Below, one piece after another: positions 1-12,373 of a DNA stretch of 64,000 nucleotides. Under the pieces are notes generated by a model. It saw only the letters and a program-made list of their open reading frames with translations, made no database searches and had not been told where the DNA came from. The DNA lies in NCBI RefSeq assembly GCF_026586795.1, contig NZ_JAPFGY010000002.1, positions 62,001 through 126,000 on the forward strand, in the 5' to 3' direction. A program made the position numbers and the translations under genes. How positions within the stretch are numbered: position 1 is the stretch's first letter; each line of letters starts with the position of its first letter. Source of the DNA: Erythrobacter sp. WG (GTDB lineage Bacteria; Pseudomonadota; Alphaproteobacteria; Sphingomonadales; Sphingomonadaceae).

Positions 1-127
1 CCAGTTCGAAGCCCATCGGCGCCGAAGGGGCGTGGCGCCTGTCCGCATCGCTCTCGCCCCCGCACGCCGCCAGCGCCAGCAGCGGCGGCAGGGCGGCAGC
101 GAGGCGCAAGGCGGAACGGAGGCGCAT
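1..127 (-). CDS. Putative lipoprotein, N-terminal part only
   Basis: The reading frame runs off the left edge of the window, so only the first 42 codons are visible. The protein starts MRLRSALRL, has a short hydrophobic stretch and then a lipobox ending LALAAC followed by GG, typical of a signal-peptidase-II lipoprotein. An AAGGA ribosome-binding site precedes the ATG. It lies 11 bp downstream of the acnA stop codon on the same strand. No domain is visible in the part present, so the function is unknown. Confidence 0.6.
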   Translation of the reverse strand, partial: MRLRSALRLAAALPPLLALAACGGESDADRRHAPSAPMGFEL

Positions 128-138
128 GGCGGCCTTCC

Positions 139-2811
<2,673 letters not shown>

Positions 2812-2931
2812 GGGAGAGGTCCGTCCTTTCGAGGTTGTCCCGCCCCCGATCCACCAAGGGCGTAGGATTTGCGCCGCGTCCCTGCGCTGCCGCGCGCGCG
2901 AGGTCAAGGGGGGTGCCCTTGGGTAAAGGGC

Positions 2932-3822
2932 CTATGCGGTGGCGGCCGCGGCGGCGCGGGGCGCGCGGGCGGCGAGCCAGCAGCCGGTGACGATCAGCGC
3001 CGTGCCTGCCAGCGTCGGCCAGGTGACGGGCTCGCGGAAGAAGGCCCAGCCGAAGATCGCCGCCCAGACGAAGCCCGAATACTCGGTCGGCACCAGGGCG
3101 CTCGCCTCGGCGCGGGCGTAGGCCCAGGCGATCGACAGCGAGCCCGCGACCGTCAGCGCGCCCGCCACCATCAGCGGCACCAACGCCTCGGCGCGCGGCG
3201 TCTCCCACAGGACGGGAGCGAGGGTCAGCAGCACCACCCCGCCGATGCCGCTGTGGAAGGTCGCGATCTCCAGCGGCCCCGCGACCTGCGCCTGCCGCCG
3301 GATGACGATGAAATTGTAGGAATAGAGCAGCGCCGAGACGAACAACATCGCGGTGCCAAGCATCGCGTCCCGATCGAACTCTCCCTGCCCGATCCGTCCG
3401 CCAACGATCACCAGCGTGCCGGCGAAGCCCAGCACGCTAGCACCGATCGCAGCCCGGCTGATCGTCTCCCCCAGCAGCGCGCTCGCGAGATAGAGCGCGA
3501 TCAGCGGGGCGATGAAGCTCAAGGCGATCGCTTCGGCCAGCGGCAGCTTGGTGATCGCATAGAAGAAGGTCAGCGCCATGAAGGCCGACACCACGCCGCG
3601 CACGAGGTGGAGCTTCCACACCGCGCGGGTGGGCATGGCCGGGCGCCGCGCCAGCCACAGCGGGGCGATCAGCCCCGCACCGATGAAGGCCCGCATCACC
3701 GTTGCCGTGTAGGCCCCGATGAGCAGCGCGGCCTCCTTCATGAAGGCGTCCATCGCCGACAGGAACCCCACCCCCATCAGCGCGGCGGCGAAGGGCAGAA
3801 GAGGGTGGCTGCGCGGCGACAT
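2932..3822 (-). CDS. EamA/DMT-family permease
   Basis: Integral membrane protein of 296 residues with about ten predicted transmembrane segments in the duplicated EamA arrangement of the drug/metabolite transporter superfamily. It has a typical EamA loop, PLAEAIALSFIAPL, and a C-terminal stretch ending in an Ala/Arg-rich tail. The substrate cannot be read from the sequence. ATG at 3822 was chosen because a GGAG motif lies about seven bases upstream; an in-frame ATG at 3834 is also possible. The gene stands alone, divergent from the L,D-transpeptidase gene. Confidence 0.85.
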   Translation of the reverse strand: MSPRSHPLLPFAAALMGVGFLSAMDAFMKEAALLIGAYTATVMRAFIGAGLIAPLWLARRPAMPTRAVWKLHLVRGVVSAFMALTFFYAITKLPLAEAIALSFIAPLIALYLASALLGETISRAAIGASVLGFAGTLVIVGGRIGQGEFDRDAMLGTAMLFVSALLYSYNFIVIRRQAQVAGPLEIATFHSGIGGVVLLTLAPVLWETPRAEALVPLMVAGALTVAGSLSIAWAYARAEASALVPTEYSGFVWAAIFGWAFFREPVTWPTLAGTALIVTGCWLAARAPRAAAAATA

Positions 3823-3981
3823 GACGGGCTCCATAGGCGTGGCAAGTCGCAAGGTCACGCCTGTGAACATTAATGCAGGTGAAAGCGAACATGGTTGATA
3901 GGGACCGGGCGCAGCGGGTAAGGCTGCGCGCGCACTACAATGCTGCAATTGGCGCGGCAGGGGCGACGAAAGCGAAGAGTG

Positions 3982-5424
3982 ATGATCAGGCTTCTGGGTA
4001 AATTCGCAGGCGGCAGCGCCGTGGCGGCGCTGGTGGCGACAGCGGCGCTCGCACAGGATGGCGATGCGGCGAAGCAGACGATGATCCCGGGCGGCCAGCA
4101 GACCGGCGGCCCGCTCGTGGTGCCCGCCCCGACCACGCCGACGCCTGCGCCCGCGCCTTCGCCCAAGCCTTCCTCCGACGCCTTCACCCAGGCTTTCCCG
4201 GCGACGACCGCGCAGCCGGTCGTTCAGGCGCTCCCGGCCGAGGCGCCGCTGGTGCAGGCGTGGACCGTGGCGCAGGCCCGGCAGCTTGCCGCGCTGATCG
4301 AGGGGATCGGTGCCGAGGGGCTCGACCCCAAGGACTATGATCTGCCTGCGCTGAGGACCGCGATCGCCTCGGGCCCGTCGGATGAGCTGAACCAGCTCGC
4401 CTCGCAGAGCTTCGCCTGGCTGGTCGAGGACCTGCGTGACGGGCGCACCCCGATGGACGCGCGCCAGCAGTGGTTCGTGGTCGATCCCGACCGCGATCTT
4501 TACCGCACCGGCGACGTGCTCGCCGAGGCGTTGAAGGGCGGCGACATCGCCGCTGCGCTCGCCAAGCTCAATCCGACCCACCCGGATTACGTTCGCCTCA
4601 AGGCCGAGCTCGCCGCGACGCCCGCGAGCAACGCCGCCAAGCGCAAGCTGATCCGCGCCAACATGGACCGCTGGCGCTGGCTGGCGCGCGACCTGGGCTC
4701 GCAATACCTCATCACCAACGTGCCCGAGTTCCAGCTGCGGCTGACCGTGCGCAACAAGATCATCAGCACCTACCGCACGATCGTCGGCAAGCCCGGGCGC
4801 ACCGCCACCCCGCAGCTCGCCGAAACGGTCGAGGGCGTGGTGTTCAATCCGACCTGGACGGTGCCGCAGTCGATCGTGAAGGGCGAGGGGCTGGGCGCCA
4901 GGGTCCTCGGCAACCCCGGCTGGGCGCGGGCCAATGGCTATGTCGGAACGCGCTCGGCGAACGGGATGATCACCGTTGTCCAGCAGCCGGGTCCGGGCAA
5001 TTCGCTGGGCCTCATGAAGCTCGAGATGCCCAATGAGCACGCGATCTTCTTCCACGACACGCCCTCGCGCCACCTTTTCGCCAACGATTTCCGCGCCCTC
5101 TCGCACGGCTGCGTGCGCACCGAGCGGGCGCTGGAGCTGGCAATGACGATGGCGATCCTCGGCAAGGGCGCGACCAAGGACGAGGCGGTCGCGATCTCCA
5201 ATTCGCGCAAATACACCAAGGTGAAGCTGGAGAAGCCTTGGGCGGCCTACATCACCTATTTCACCATGGCCTCGGACATCAACGGCGAGATGGCGACCTT
5301 CAAGGACGTCTACGGCCGCGACGCGCCGGTGCTCGCCAGCCTCGACAAGCCGCGCGTGCGCAATCGCTCAGACAAGCCGACGAGCGAGGTTATCGTGATC
5401 GAGGATGACCTCAAGGACACCTGA
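3982..5424 (+). CDS. L,D-transpeptidase (YcbB-like)
   Basis: Periplasmic peptidoglycan cross-linking enzyme that forms 3-3 links between stem peptides. It is 480 residues long with a Sec signal peptide ending TAALA, then a Pro/Thr-rich linker, a scaffold-type region (about 90-270) and a YkuD catalytic domain. The active-site motif SHGCVRTE is intact, with the nucleophile at Cys377 and a conserved HDTPSRHLF just before it. Start MIRLLGKF at 3982 is preferred because it begins the signal peptide. A second, unrelated L,D-transpeptidase gene converges on it 130 bp downstream; the gap holds no other gene. Confidence 0.9.
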   Translation: MIRLLGKFAGGSAVAALVATAALAQDGDAAKQTMIPGGQQTGGPLVVPAPTTPTPAPAPSPKPSSDAFTQAFPATTAQPVVQALPAEAPLVQAWTVAQARQLAALIEGIGAEGLDPKDYDLPALRTAIASGPSDELNQLASQSFAWLVEDLRDGRTPMDARQQWFVVDPDRDLYRTGDVLAEALKGGDIAAALAKLNPTHPDYVRLKAELAATPASNAAKRKLIRANMDRWRWLARDLGSQYLITNVPEFQLRLTVRNKIISTYRTIVGKPGRTATPQLAETVEGVVFNPTWTVPQSIVKGEGLGARVLGNPGWARANGYVGTRSANGMITVVQQPGPGNSLGLMKLEMPNEHAIFFHDTPSRHLFANDFRALSHGCVRTERALELAMTMAILGKGATKDEAVAISNSRKYTKVKLEKPWAAYITYFTMASDINGEMATFKDVYGRDAPVLASLDKPRVRNRSDKPTSEVIVIEDDLKDT

Positions 5425-5554
5425 GGACCAGGCCGACCCGCAGTTAGCCTTCAACTTCGCGGTCGGTCCGGCGGTCCGGCGCGTTCGATCCTGAGTTTCT
5501 TCGTCGCGTGTCGCTGCGTCAGACCCAGCAAGGATCGGGTGAGAGACGGACGCT

Positions 5555-6256
5555 CTAGTAGGCGCTGGCGACCGGCCCCGGACCGAAGTCGAGCGGCTGG
5601 CGGTCGTACATCGCCAGCGCGGGGATCGGCTGAATGCTGCCGTCCTCCTCGAGCCCAAGGCTGTCGGCGAACAGCAGCCGCCCGCCCGAGAGGTGCATCA
5701 GCGCCTCGTGGAACTGTTCGGTGCCCATCGCGAAGCACCCGTTGGAGCGACCGAGCTTGCCGTAGCGCGCCAGGTGCGCAGGCTCGGCATAGTCGGCGTG
5801 GTGCATGACGATGTAGCGTTGCAAGGCCGCGCTGTTGGTCTGGTCGAGGCCGCCCAAGCGCACCGAGGTGCCGTAGCGGCCCTTGTACCACTCCCAGGTC
5901 ACATAGGCCCCGCGGCTGGTCGCGTTCGAACCTTCCATGTTCGAGAACTGCTTGAGCCAGCCGTCGTGCTGCCAGTCCGAGCCCATCCCGTGGCTGACAT
6001 GGTGCGAGCGTACCTCGCCGCGTTCGAGATTGACGAAGTGGAAGCGGGGCTTGGCGGAGTGCAGGCCGAAATCGGCGATGCCGACGATGTCGTGCTTCCA
6101 GATCCCATCGCCCGCGCGCAGCAACTCGCGCTTGGCGATGTCGAACAGGACGCGATCGCGCGGCGAACCGGGCGCGACCGAGGCGAAGACGCGGGTGGGC
6201 AAGGCAAGCGCTGCCCCCGCTGCCAGAGTGCCTTTCAGAAGGTCGCGCCGCTTCAT
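5555..6256 (-). CDS. Murein L,D-transpeptidase catalytic domain protein (YkuD_2 type)
   Basis: Small exported enzyme of the L,D-transpeptidase catalytic-domain family (PF13645 type), probably acting on peptidoglycan in the periplasm. The 233-residue protein begins with a Tat-like signal (MKRRDLLKG, then a hydrophobic stretch). Its core has conserved His (MHHADY, around 152) and the cysteine motif SNGCFAMG with Cys174. ATG at 6256 follows two in-frame GTG codons; no strong ribosome-binding site decides among them. It converges with the larger L,D-transpeptidase gene. Whether it makes cross-links or trims Braun-type links cannot be told from sequence. Confidence 0.85.
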   Translation of the reverse strand: MKRRDLLKGTLAAGAALALPTRVFASVAPGSPRDRVLFDIAKRELLRAGDGIWKHDIVGIADFGLHSAKPRFHFVNLERGEVRSHHVSHGMGSDWQHDGWLKQFSNMEGSNATSRGAYVTWEWYKGRYGTSVRLGGLDQTNSAALQRYIVMHHADYAEPAHLARYGKLGRSNGCFAMGTEQFHEALMHLSGGRLLFADSLGLEEDGSIQPIPALAMYDRQPLDFGPGPVASAY

Positions 6257-6319
6257 CACCACGTAACGTAAACGTCTGCCCCTGCGTTCCCAATAAGGCC
6301 TTACGCATTCTATCGTATG

Positions 6320-7249
6320 TTAGTCTCCGCTCATCGTCGGGGGAGGCGGAAACGCGGCATTTTGCTGCGCCATCGCGAGCATCGAGGCGGCGTGCCGGCC
6401 GGCCACCGCGCGCGGATCGTCGCCATAGCCTCCGCCCAGCGCACTGGCTATCGGCAGGCCCCGCCGGCGCGCCTCGCCGACCACGAAGCGGTCGCGCGCC
6501 GCAAGACCCTCGTGGGTCAGTGCGAGCCGCCCGAGCTTGTCCTCGCGATGCGGATCGACACCCGCCTGGTAGAGCACGAAATCAGGCGCGAAATCGGCAA
6601 CGACCTCGGGAAGGTGCCGGGTGAGAGCGGCCATGTAGCCATCGTCGTCCGTGCCATCGGGAAGCGCGACATCGCGGCTGGAGCGGGCCTTCCTCACCGG
6701 GAAGTTCTTTTCGGCATGGAGCGAGAGGGTGAAGATGTCCTCGCGGCCCGCCGTGAGGCTTGCCGTGCCGTCCCCCTGGTGAACGTCGAGGTCGACGATC
6801 AGCACCCGGCGCGCGTCCCCTTCCGCAATCAGGCGGTTGGCTGTAACGGCAAGGTCGTTGAACACGCAGTAGCCCGCGCCCGTGTCGTGCAGCGCATGGT
6901 GGCTCCCGGCGGCGGAATTGGCGGCGTAGCCGTGGTGGCGGGCAAGCTGCGCTGCGAGCCAGGTGCCGCCGTTGGTGTGGCGCACGCGCGAGGCGATCGC
7001 GGGGGTCACGGGAAAGCCGATCCGCCGCTCCTTGTGGCGGGGGACATCGGCGCGGAAGACCTCGTCGACATAGTCCGGATCGTGGATCGCCTCGAGCCAT
7101 TGGCGGGGCATCGGCTCGGGCGCGTGGATGGTGACGGGATAGCCGCTCGCGCGCAGCTCCTCCATGACAAGATAGTACTTGTCGAAGCGGAAGCTTCCGC
7201 GCTCCGGCCGGGGCGCCATGTAGTCGGCGTGGTGGACGACGTGGAGCAT
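6320..7249 (-). CDS. Histone deacetylase-family hydrolase
   Basis: Zinc-dependent amidohydrolase of the arginase/deacetylase fold, related to acetylpolyamine amidohydrolases and AcuC. The 309-residue protein contains the metal and charge-relay motifs of the family: [18 protein letters not shown], then DLDVHQGDG, and the later [14 protein letters not shown] segment. The bacterial substrate is probably an acetylated amine or protein lysine but is not determined here. It is the last gene of a closely packed minus-strand run starting at ispG, 10 bp after mntP. Confidence 0.9.
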   Translation of the reverse strand: MLHVVHHADYMAPRPERGSFRFDKYYLVMEELRASGYPVTIHAPEPMPRQWLEAIHDPDYVDEVFRADVPRHKERRIGFPVTPAIASRVRHTNGGTWLAAQLARHHGYAANSAAGSHHALHDTGAGYCVFNDLAVTANRLIAEGDARRVLIVDLDVHQGDGTASLTAGREDIFTLSLHAEKNFPVRKARSSRDVALPDGTDDDGYMAALTRHLPEVVADFAPDFVLYQAGVDPHREDKLGRLALTHEGLAARDRFVVGEARRRGLPIASALGGGYGDDPRAVAGRHAASMLAMAQQNAAFPPPPTMSGD

Positions 7250-7259
7250 CGCTCCCGCC

Positions 7260-7805
7260 CTAGATCCAGCCCGAGTGTTCGGCGAGGATCTTGACGCCGA
7301 GGCCGATCAGGATGAGCCCGCCCGCACGCTCGGCCCATTCGCCCAGGTGTTCGCCCGCGCGGCGGCCGAGCAGCACCCCGGCGCCGCTCATCAGCGCGGT
7401 CACGCCGCCGATCAGCGCCACCGCCAGGAGCGGCGGGACGCCAAGGGCGGGCAAGGTGATCCCCGCCGCCAGCGCATCGATGCTCGTGGCAAGACCCGCG
7501 AGCAGCAGCGTGCGCCCGGTGAGCGCGCGCGAGGCTTCCTCGTCGCCGACATGGCCGCCCAGCATCCTTGCGCCGAGGAAGGTCAGAAGCCCGAAGGCAA
7601 TCCAGTGATCGACCGCCTCGACATAGGCGAGCGCGACCATGCCGAAAGCCCATCCGGCGAGCGGCATCACCGCCTGGAAGATCCCGAACGTCAGCGCAAT
7701 CGCGAGCCCGCCGCGCAGGCTCGGCCGGAACTTCGCGCCCTGGGTGAGCGCGACCGCAAAGGCGTCCATCGCGAGCGCGAGCGCGAGGAGAAGGGCTTCG
7801 ATCAT
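7260..7805 (-). CDS. mntP: Putative manganese efflux pump MntP
   Basis: Inner-membrane Mn(II) exporter of the MntP family, 181 residues with six predicted transmembrane segments. The duplicated family motif is visible as [12 protein letters not shown] near the N-terminus and [12 protein letters not shown] in the second half, each placing an aspartate in the membrane. Its ATG overlaps the stop of the upstream thioredoxin-like gene by four bases, so translation is probably coupled. I saw no yybP-ykoY-type manganese riboswitch, and there is no room for one at this junction. Confidence 0.9.
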   Translation of the reverse strand: MIEALLLALALAMDAFAVALTQGAKFRPSLRGGLAIALTFGIFQAVMPLAGWAFGMVALAYVEAVDHWIAFGLLTFLGARMLGGHVGDEEASRALTGRTLLLAGLATSIDALAAGITLPALGVPPLLAVALIGGVTALMSGAGVLLGRRAGEHLGEWAERAGGLILIGLGVKILAEHSGWI

Positions 7806-8326
7806 GGCGCCGGCGTGTCTGCGAGCCTCGCCAGCTCGGCGAAGATCGCGTCCTCGTCGCGGCTCGCGGCATTGCGCCAGCTGGCGGCGGTGTCGAGGTT
7901 CACCGGCGTGCCCTCGGGCGTGAGGACGAGGAGGGCAGGGGTACCCTTCATGTCGGCAAGGCCGAAGCGGCGCGGCACGTCGAGGTTCCGCCCCTCGCCC
8001 ATCTGCGGCATCCCGACATCGACGAACACCACCTCGTAGCGCGCGGCGAGCAGCGCGGCGAAGCGCGGGGTTGCGAGCCACCCGGCGAGCGCGCGGCTGT
8101 CGTGGCACCAGTCGGCGCCGAGCACCAGCAGCACCCGCTTGCCGGATGCACCCACGCGGGCGAGCGCCGCCTCGACATCGGCCTTGGCGTCGGCGCCGAC
8201 AGCATAGGCGCGCGCCTCGGGATGGGCCGCACCTGGCGGCGTGGTCGCGCAGGCAGCCAGCGCCAAGGCCGACAGGGCGGCGGCGATCCGCAAGGTCAAT
8301 GCAGCGCCTTGAGGCCGATCACGCAT
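7802..8326 (-). CDS. Thioredoxin-fold lipoprotein
   Basis: Probable periplasmic lipoprotein with a thioredoxin fold. A hydrophobic stretch ends in a lipobox (LALAAC, then ATTPPG), followed by a thioredoxin-like domain: VLLVLGADWCHDSRALAGWL. The usual CxxC has only its first cysteine (WCHDS), so classical disulfide exchange is doubtful. A second family landmark, the cis-Pro region, is seen at MKGTPALLVL. The start is uncertain: ATG at 8326 overlaps the SMR gene by about 30 bases, and an in-frame TTG at 8293 would avoid that. It overlaps mntP by four bases. Confidence 0.75.
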   Translation of the reverse strand: MRDRPQGAALTLRIAAALSALALAACATTPPGAAHPEARAYAVGADAKADVEAALARVGASGKRVLLVLGADWCHDSRALAGWLATPRFAALLAARYEVVFVDVGMPQMGEGRNLDVPRRFGLADMKGTPALLVLTPEGTPVNLDTAASWRNAASRDEDAIFAELARLADTPAP

Positions 8327-8610
8327 CCCACCAGCCCTGCCAGCAGCAGCCCCCGCGCAAGGCTCAGGCTTTCCAACCCGAGCGCCACCCCGACCACAAT
8401 CGTGCCCACCGCCCCGATCCCGACCCAGACCGCATAGGCGGTGCCCAGCGGGATGGTCTTCTGCGCTTCCTGAAGGAAGCCGAAGCTCAGCACCACGCAG
8501 ACCACGAAGGCGAGATTGGGCCAGTCGAAGCGGACCGACTGCGTGTAGCGCATTGCCGTGGTGAAGCCGACCTCGAAGAGGCCGGCGAGCAGCAGGTAGG
8601 CCCAGCCCAC
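8296..8610 (-). CDS. Small multidrug resistance family exporter, SugE/Gdx-like
   Basis: Four-helix dual-topology SMR protein of 104 residues. The sequence is closest in pattern to the guanidinium exporter (Gdx/SugE) branch: Gly10, the essential Glu13, Ser42, Tyr59 and Trp62 (GTAYAVWVGIGAVG) are all present. The tryptophan usually found at position 16 is replaced by phenylalanine. GTG start at 8610, three bases after the ispG stop, so it is probably co-transcribed with ispG. Guanidinium or quaternary-ammonium export is inferred from the family; no guanidine riboswitch was noticed. Confidence 0.85.
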   Translation of the reverse strand: MGWAYLLLAGLFEVGFTTAMRYTQSVRFDWPNLAFVVCVVLSFGFLQEAQKTIPLGTAYAVWVGIGAVGTIVVGVALGLESLSLARGLLLAGLVGCVIGLKALH

Positions 8611-8613
8611 GCC

Positions 8614-9768
8614 CTACTCGGCGGCGACGGCGGGCTGCGGCGCGGCGTGGGGATCGAAGGCGACCTGCTCGCCCCGCTCGATCTCGGCGGCTTTCTCTTC
8701 CACGAGGCGCACGATGTGATCGAGCATGTCCTCGTCCTGGATCGTGTGGTCGGTCACGCCGCGCAGATAGACCATGTGCTTGCCCGCGCCGCCACCGGTC
8801 AGGCCGACATCGGTCTCGCGCGCTTCGCCCGGGCCGTTGACGACGCAGCCGAGGATCGAGAGGCTCATCGGCGTCTTGATGTGCTCGAGCCGCTGCTCGA
8901 GCGCCTCCACGGTGCGGATCACGTCGAAGCCTTGGCGCGAGCACGAGGGACACGAGACGATCCGCACGCCGCGAGTGCGCAGGCCGAGAGCTTTCAGCAT
9001 CTCGAAACCGACCTTGATCTCCTGCTCGGGCTCGGCGGAAAGGCTGACGCGGATGGTGTCGCCGATCCCAGCCCACAGCAAGCTGCCGATTCCGATGGAG
9101 GACTTCACCGTCCCGCCGATCAGGCCGCCCGCTTCGGTGATGCCGAGGTGCAGCGGGCAATCGACCGTTTCGGCAAGGCCGTGATAGGCGGCGACCGCGA
9201 GGAACACGTCGGAGGCCTTCACCGCCACCTTGTATTCGTGGAAATCGTGGTCCTGCAGCAGCTTGATGTGATCCAATGCACTTTCGATCAAGGCTTCGGG
9301 GCAGGGCTCGCCATATTTCTCGAGCAGGTCTTTTTCGAGGCTGCCCGCGTTCACGCCGATGCGGATCGCGCAGCCATTGGCCTTGGCGGCGCGCACCACT
9401 TCCGCCACGCGGTCGGCCGAGCCGATATTGCCCGGGTTGATCCGCAAGCACGCCGCGCCCGCATCGGCGGCCTCGAGGGCGCGCTTGTAGTGAAAGTGGA
9501 TGTCGGCGACCACCGGGATGCGCGCAGCGCGGGTGATCTGCTTGAAGTTCCGGGTCGATTCCTCGGTCGGGCAGGAGACGCGGATGATGTCGGCGCCCAC
9601 CTCCTCGCAGCGCCGGATCTGGTCGATCGTCGCCTTGATGTCCTCGGTGGGGGTGTTGGTCATGGTCTGCACGGTGATGGGAGCATCACCGCCAACGGGG
9701 ACATTCCCCACCATGATCTGACGCGATTTGCGCCGCTCGATCGTGCGCCACGGACGGATGGAAGACAT
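8614..9768 (-). CDS. ispG: 4-hydroxy-3-methylbut-2-enyl diphosphate synthase
   Basis: Penultimate enzyme of the MEP isoprenoid pathway, reducing methylerythritol cyclodiphosphate to HMBPP with a [4Fe-4S] cluster. The 384-residue protein shows the full family signature: [17 protein letters not shown] near the N-terminus, INPGNIG, the cysteine pair in CPSCSRQGF and the third cysteine in [11 protein letters not shown]. Length is normal for the short bacterial form. ATG at 9768 (MSSIRPW) is the family-like start; the longer open frame upstream is not conserved. It leads a compact minus-strand run to the HDAC-like gene. Confidence 0.97.
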   Translation of the reverse strand: MSSIRPWRTIERRKSRQIMVGNVPVGGDAPITVQTMTNTPTEDIKATIDQIRRCEEVGADIIRVSCPTEESTRNFKQITRAARIPVVADIHFHYKRALEAADAGAACLRINPGNIGSADRVAEVVRAAKANGCAIRIGVNAGSLEKDLLEKYGEPCPEALIESALDHIKLLQDHDFHEYKVAVKASDVFLAVAAYHGLAETVDCPLHLGITEAGGLIGGTVKSSIGIGSLLWAGIGDTIRVSLSAEPEQEIKVGFEMLKALGLRTRGVRIVSCPSCSRQGFDVIRTVEALEQRLEHIKTPMSLSILGCVVNGPGEARETDVGLTGGGAGKHMVYLRGVTDHTIQDEDMLDHIVRLVEEKAAEIERGEQVAFDPHAAPQPAVAAE

Positions 9769-9874
9769 GGGCGGCCATATAGTCGGCAAAGCTGCGCGGA
9801 GCAATGAGAAGCACGCCGGGCGCTTGACACACGAGGCGCCGGCGGCAGGGTGGGCGGCGAAACGGGGGAAGACC

Positions 9875-10813
9875 ATGCTGACCGACACCGCGATCGTCCT
9901 CAGAAGTGCGAGCCCGAGCCTGCTGATGCGCGCGGTGAAATGGCTGATCGGGCGCCGCCCGCCGGTTTTCCCCGCCGACGAGGCGGGCTTCCACGCGGTG
10001 ATGGCAGGACGCAAGCTCCCGCTCGACGCACCGATGCCCGAGACCTTCCGCAAGAAGTTCCGCATCGAGGAGCGCGAGGTGCTGGGGCACAAGGTGGTGA
10101 CGCTGCACCCGCTGCTGGGGCCGGGGGCGTGGCGCATGCTCTACTTCCACGGCGGCGGCTTCGTGCGGCCGATGTTCAAGGAGCACTGGCCGCTGGTCGC
10201 CGAAATGGTGAAGCAGTGCCGGATAAGCGTGACCGTGCCGCTCTACCCCGTGGTGCCTGAAGCGTCCGCGAGCGATCAGGACGCGCTCGCCGATGCGGTC
10301 TATGCCGAACTTGCCGCTTCGCACGATCCAGCGCGGATCATCCTCAATGGCGATAGCGCCGGGGGGCACATGGCGCTCGCGCTGGCGCTCAGGCTGGTCA
10401 AGGCCGGCGGCCCGCTGCCGGGCAAGCTCGCGCTGTTCGCGCCGTGGCTCGACCTCGGCCTCGCCGACCCGGCGATCGCCGCCATCGAGCCCTTCGACCT
10501 GATGCTGAAGATCGGCACACTGCGCGCCTGCGGCAAGCTGGTGGCGGCGGGCCGGGCTATCGACGATCCGGCGGTCAGCCCGCTCTACGCCCGCGCCGAA
10601 GACCTCGCCCAGCTTCCCCCGACCCGCATCTGGACCGGCCGGCACGACCTGTTCATCATCGATTCGCGCAGCTTCGTGCGGCGCCTCAGGGCGGCAGGCG
10701 TCGACGCCAAGTTCTACGAATACGAGGCCGCCCCGCACGTCTTCATGGCGATCACCCCCACCCGCGAGGCGAAGGACACGATCGGGCTGCTCAAGGAATT
10801 CCTGCGCGAGTGA
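9875..10813 (+). CDS. Alpha/beta hydrolase, hormone-sensitive-lipase family
   Basis: Probable carboxylesterase of 312 residues. The oxyanion-hole motif HGGGF and the nucleophile elbow GDSAGG place it in the HSL (family IV, Hydrolase_3) group. The acid and histidine of the triad are likely in TGRHDLFII and EAAPHVFM. Start ATG at 9875 follows a GGGGGAAGA ribosome-binding site. It is divergent from ispG across about 105 bp, which must hold both promoters. The ester substrate is not deducible. Confidence 0.9.
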   Translation: MLTDTAIVLRSASPSLLMRAVKWLIGRRPPVFPADEAGFHAVMAGRKLPLDAPMPETFRKKFRIEEREVLGHKVVTLHPLLGPGAWRMLYFHGGGFVRPMFKEHWPLVAEMVKQCRISVTVPLYPVVPEASASDQDALADAVYAELAASHDPARIILNGDSAGGHMALALALRLVKAGGPLPGKLALFAPWLDLGLADPAIAAIEPFDLMLKIGTLRACGKLVAAGRAIDDPAVSPLYARAEDLAQLPPTRIWTGRHDLFIIDSRSFVRRLRAAGVDAKFYEYEAAPHVFMAITPTREAKDTIGLLKEFLRE

Positions 10814-10819
10814 GCCGGA

Positions 10820-11770
10820 TCAGCTGGGGAACCTGGCGCCGGTCAATTCCTCGGACAGCTTCCACAGCCGCTCGGCGAAGCTTGGGTTGAGCGCATAGGA
10901 GCGCACCCCGCCGTCCCTGCGCTCGTCATCGACCTCGGCGACATGGCAGTCCTCGCAATAGACCCCGCCCCGGCCCTCGAGTTCCTCGGCGGTCGCCGCC
11001 CAGCAGCTCGTCGCCGCGCCTTGGGGAATGGTCTTGAAGCGGAAGCCGGGGTCACTTTTGGCGATGCGCTGCATCAGGCCCTCGCGCATCTCCTCGGTCA
11101 TGTGGCGGTCCAGATTGGTGTCGATCCCGCCGGGATGCACCGCATAGGCATGGATGCCGAGCACCGCGAAACGCTGTTCGAGGCCGACGGTGAACAGCAC
11201 GTTGGCGGTCTTCGACTGGCCGTAGCTCGCCCAGGGGTTGTAGGGGCGATGCACGAAGTTGGGATCGTCGAAATCGAAGGGCGCCATGTGGTGCCCGCGG
11301 CTCGAGAGGTTGACGATGCGCCTCAGGCTCCCGCGCTCGATCGCGGGCATAAGCTCGGCGGTCAGCGCGAAGTGGCCGAAGTGGTTGGTGCCCAGCTGCA
11401 TCTCGAACCCGTCCTGCGTGTGCAGGAAGGGGGTCGCCATCACGCCGGCATTGTTGATGAGCAGATCGATCGCCGGGAACTGCTGGCGCGCGCGCGAGGT
11501 GGCGGCGCGGATGCTTTCAAGGGACGTGAGGTCGAGCGTGAGGGTGTCGAGCTGCGCGTCGGCCACCTCCGCACGGATCGCCGCGACCGCCGCATCGAGT
11601 TTCGCCTGGTCCCGCCCCGCCATAACCACGTGCGCGCCGCGCGCGGCGAAGGCCCGCGCGGTCTCCTGCCCGAGTCCCGAATTGGCCCCTGTGATGAACA
11701 CCGTGCGCCCCGACAGGTCCTTGCCTGCCAGCACCTCGTCGGTGGTGCTCGCCCAGCCGAAATCGCTCAT
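10820..11770 (-). CDS. Short-chain dehydrogenase/reductase
   Basis: NAD(P)-dependent oxidoreductase of 316 residues, similar in pattern to retinol-dehydrogenase/WW-domain-oxidoreductase-like SDRs. The cofactor motif TGANSGLGQE is near residue 27, NNAGVM follows, and the catalytic YxxxK appears as YGQSK. The long C-terminal extension, with a CEDC motif, is typical of this subgroup. The substrate is unknown. It converges with the hydrolase gene, leaving only six bases between the stop codons. Confidence 0.88.
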   Translation of the reverse strand: MSDFGWASTTDEVLAGKDLSGRTVFITGANSGLGQETARAFAARGAHVVMAGRDQAKLDAAVAAIRAEVADAQLDTLTLDLTSLESIRAATSRARQQFPAIDLLINNAGVMATPFLHTQDGFEMQLGTNHFGHFALTAELMPAIERGSLRRIVNLSSRGHHMAPFDFDDPNFVHRPYNPWASYGQSKTANVLFTVGLEQRFAVLGIHAYAVHPGGIDTNLDRHMTEEMREGLMQRIAKSDPGFRFKTIPQGAATSCWAATAEELEGRGGVYCEDCHVAEVDDERRDGGVRSYALNPSFAERLWKLSEELTGARFPS

Positions 11771-11786
11771 GTTCCTCTCCCTCTCG

Positions 11787-12299
11787 TCATAGCTTCAATG
11801 CGTAGAGATACTCCGGATCGAGGTGATCTCCCACCTTGAAGGTGATGTCCGCGATCTTGGCGAAGCCGTAGCGCCGATAGAAGCGCTGTGCGCCGAAGTT
11901 GTCGGCATAGACGCTGAGCAGAACCGCATCGTGCCCGCCCGCCCGCGCGTGGGCCAGCGCCCAGTCCATCAGTTGTGCGCCGACGCCGCGTCCCGTGTAG
12001 CCCGGCAAGGCGTAGAGCTGGGCGAGCTCGATGGGATCGCGCGCGTCCGAATGGGCCATGAACTTGGTCGGATGGCGCAGCTTGCAGAAGGCGACGAGTC
12101 CGCCGTCCACCTCGACGAGGCGGTGGGTGCATTCCTCACCTGCGATTTCGGCGGCGACGGCCGCTTCGTCATGCACCTCGGCGAGAAAGGCGGCGAGGTC
12201 GTCCGGCCGGTAGAGGTGCCCGAAGGCGGCGACGAAGGTCTCCGCACCGAGCGCGGCGAGGGGCGCGGCATCGGCGGGGGTGGCAGGGCGCAGGATCAT
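11787..12299 (-). CDS. GNAT-family N-acetyltransferase
   Basis: Acetyl-CoA-dependent acetyltransferase of 170 residues. The acyl-CoA binding loop is recognisable as YTGRGVGAQLMDWAL, followed by the C-terminal FYRRYGFAKI motif common to GNATs. The substrate cannot be predicted. It is encoded immediately upstream of the SDR gene on the same strand, with a 16-bp gap. Confidence 0.88.
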   Translation of the reverse strand: MILRPATPADAAPLAALGAETFVAAFGHLYRPDDLAAFLAEVHDEAAVAAEIAGEECTHRLVEVDGGLVAFCKLRHPTKFMAHSDARDPIELAQLYALPGYTGRGVGAQLMDWALAHARAGGHDAVLLSVYADNFGAQRFYRRYGFAKIADITFKVGDHLDPEYLYALKL

Positions 12300-12373
12300 G
12301 GCTGTGCCCTAGCCCCGCGCGGGCGCGCTGTTAAGCTGGCGAAAGCCGCAGGGGCACGTTACACCGCCAGCCC

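Noticed and set aside
8071-9807. 578-codon plus-strand frame over ispG
   Set aside because: Antisense shadow; ispG on the minus strand has complete family motifs.
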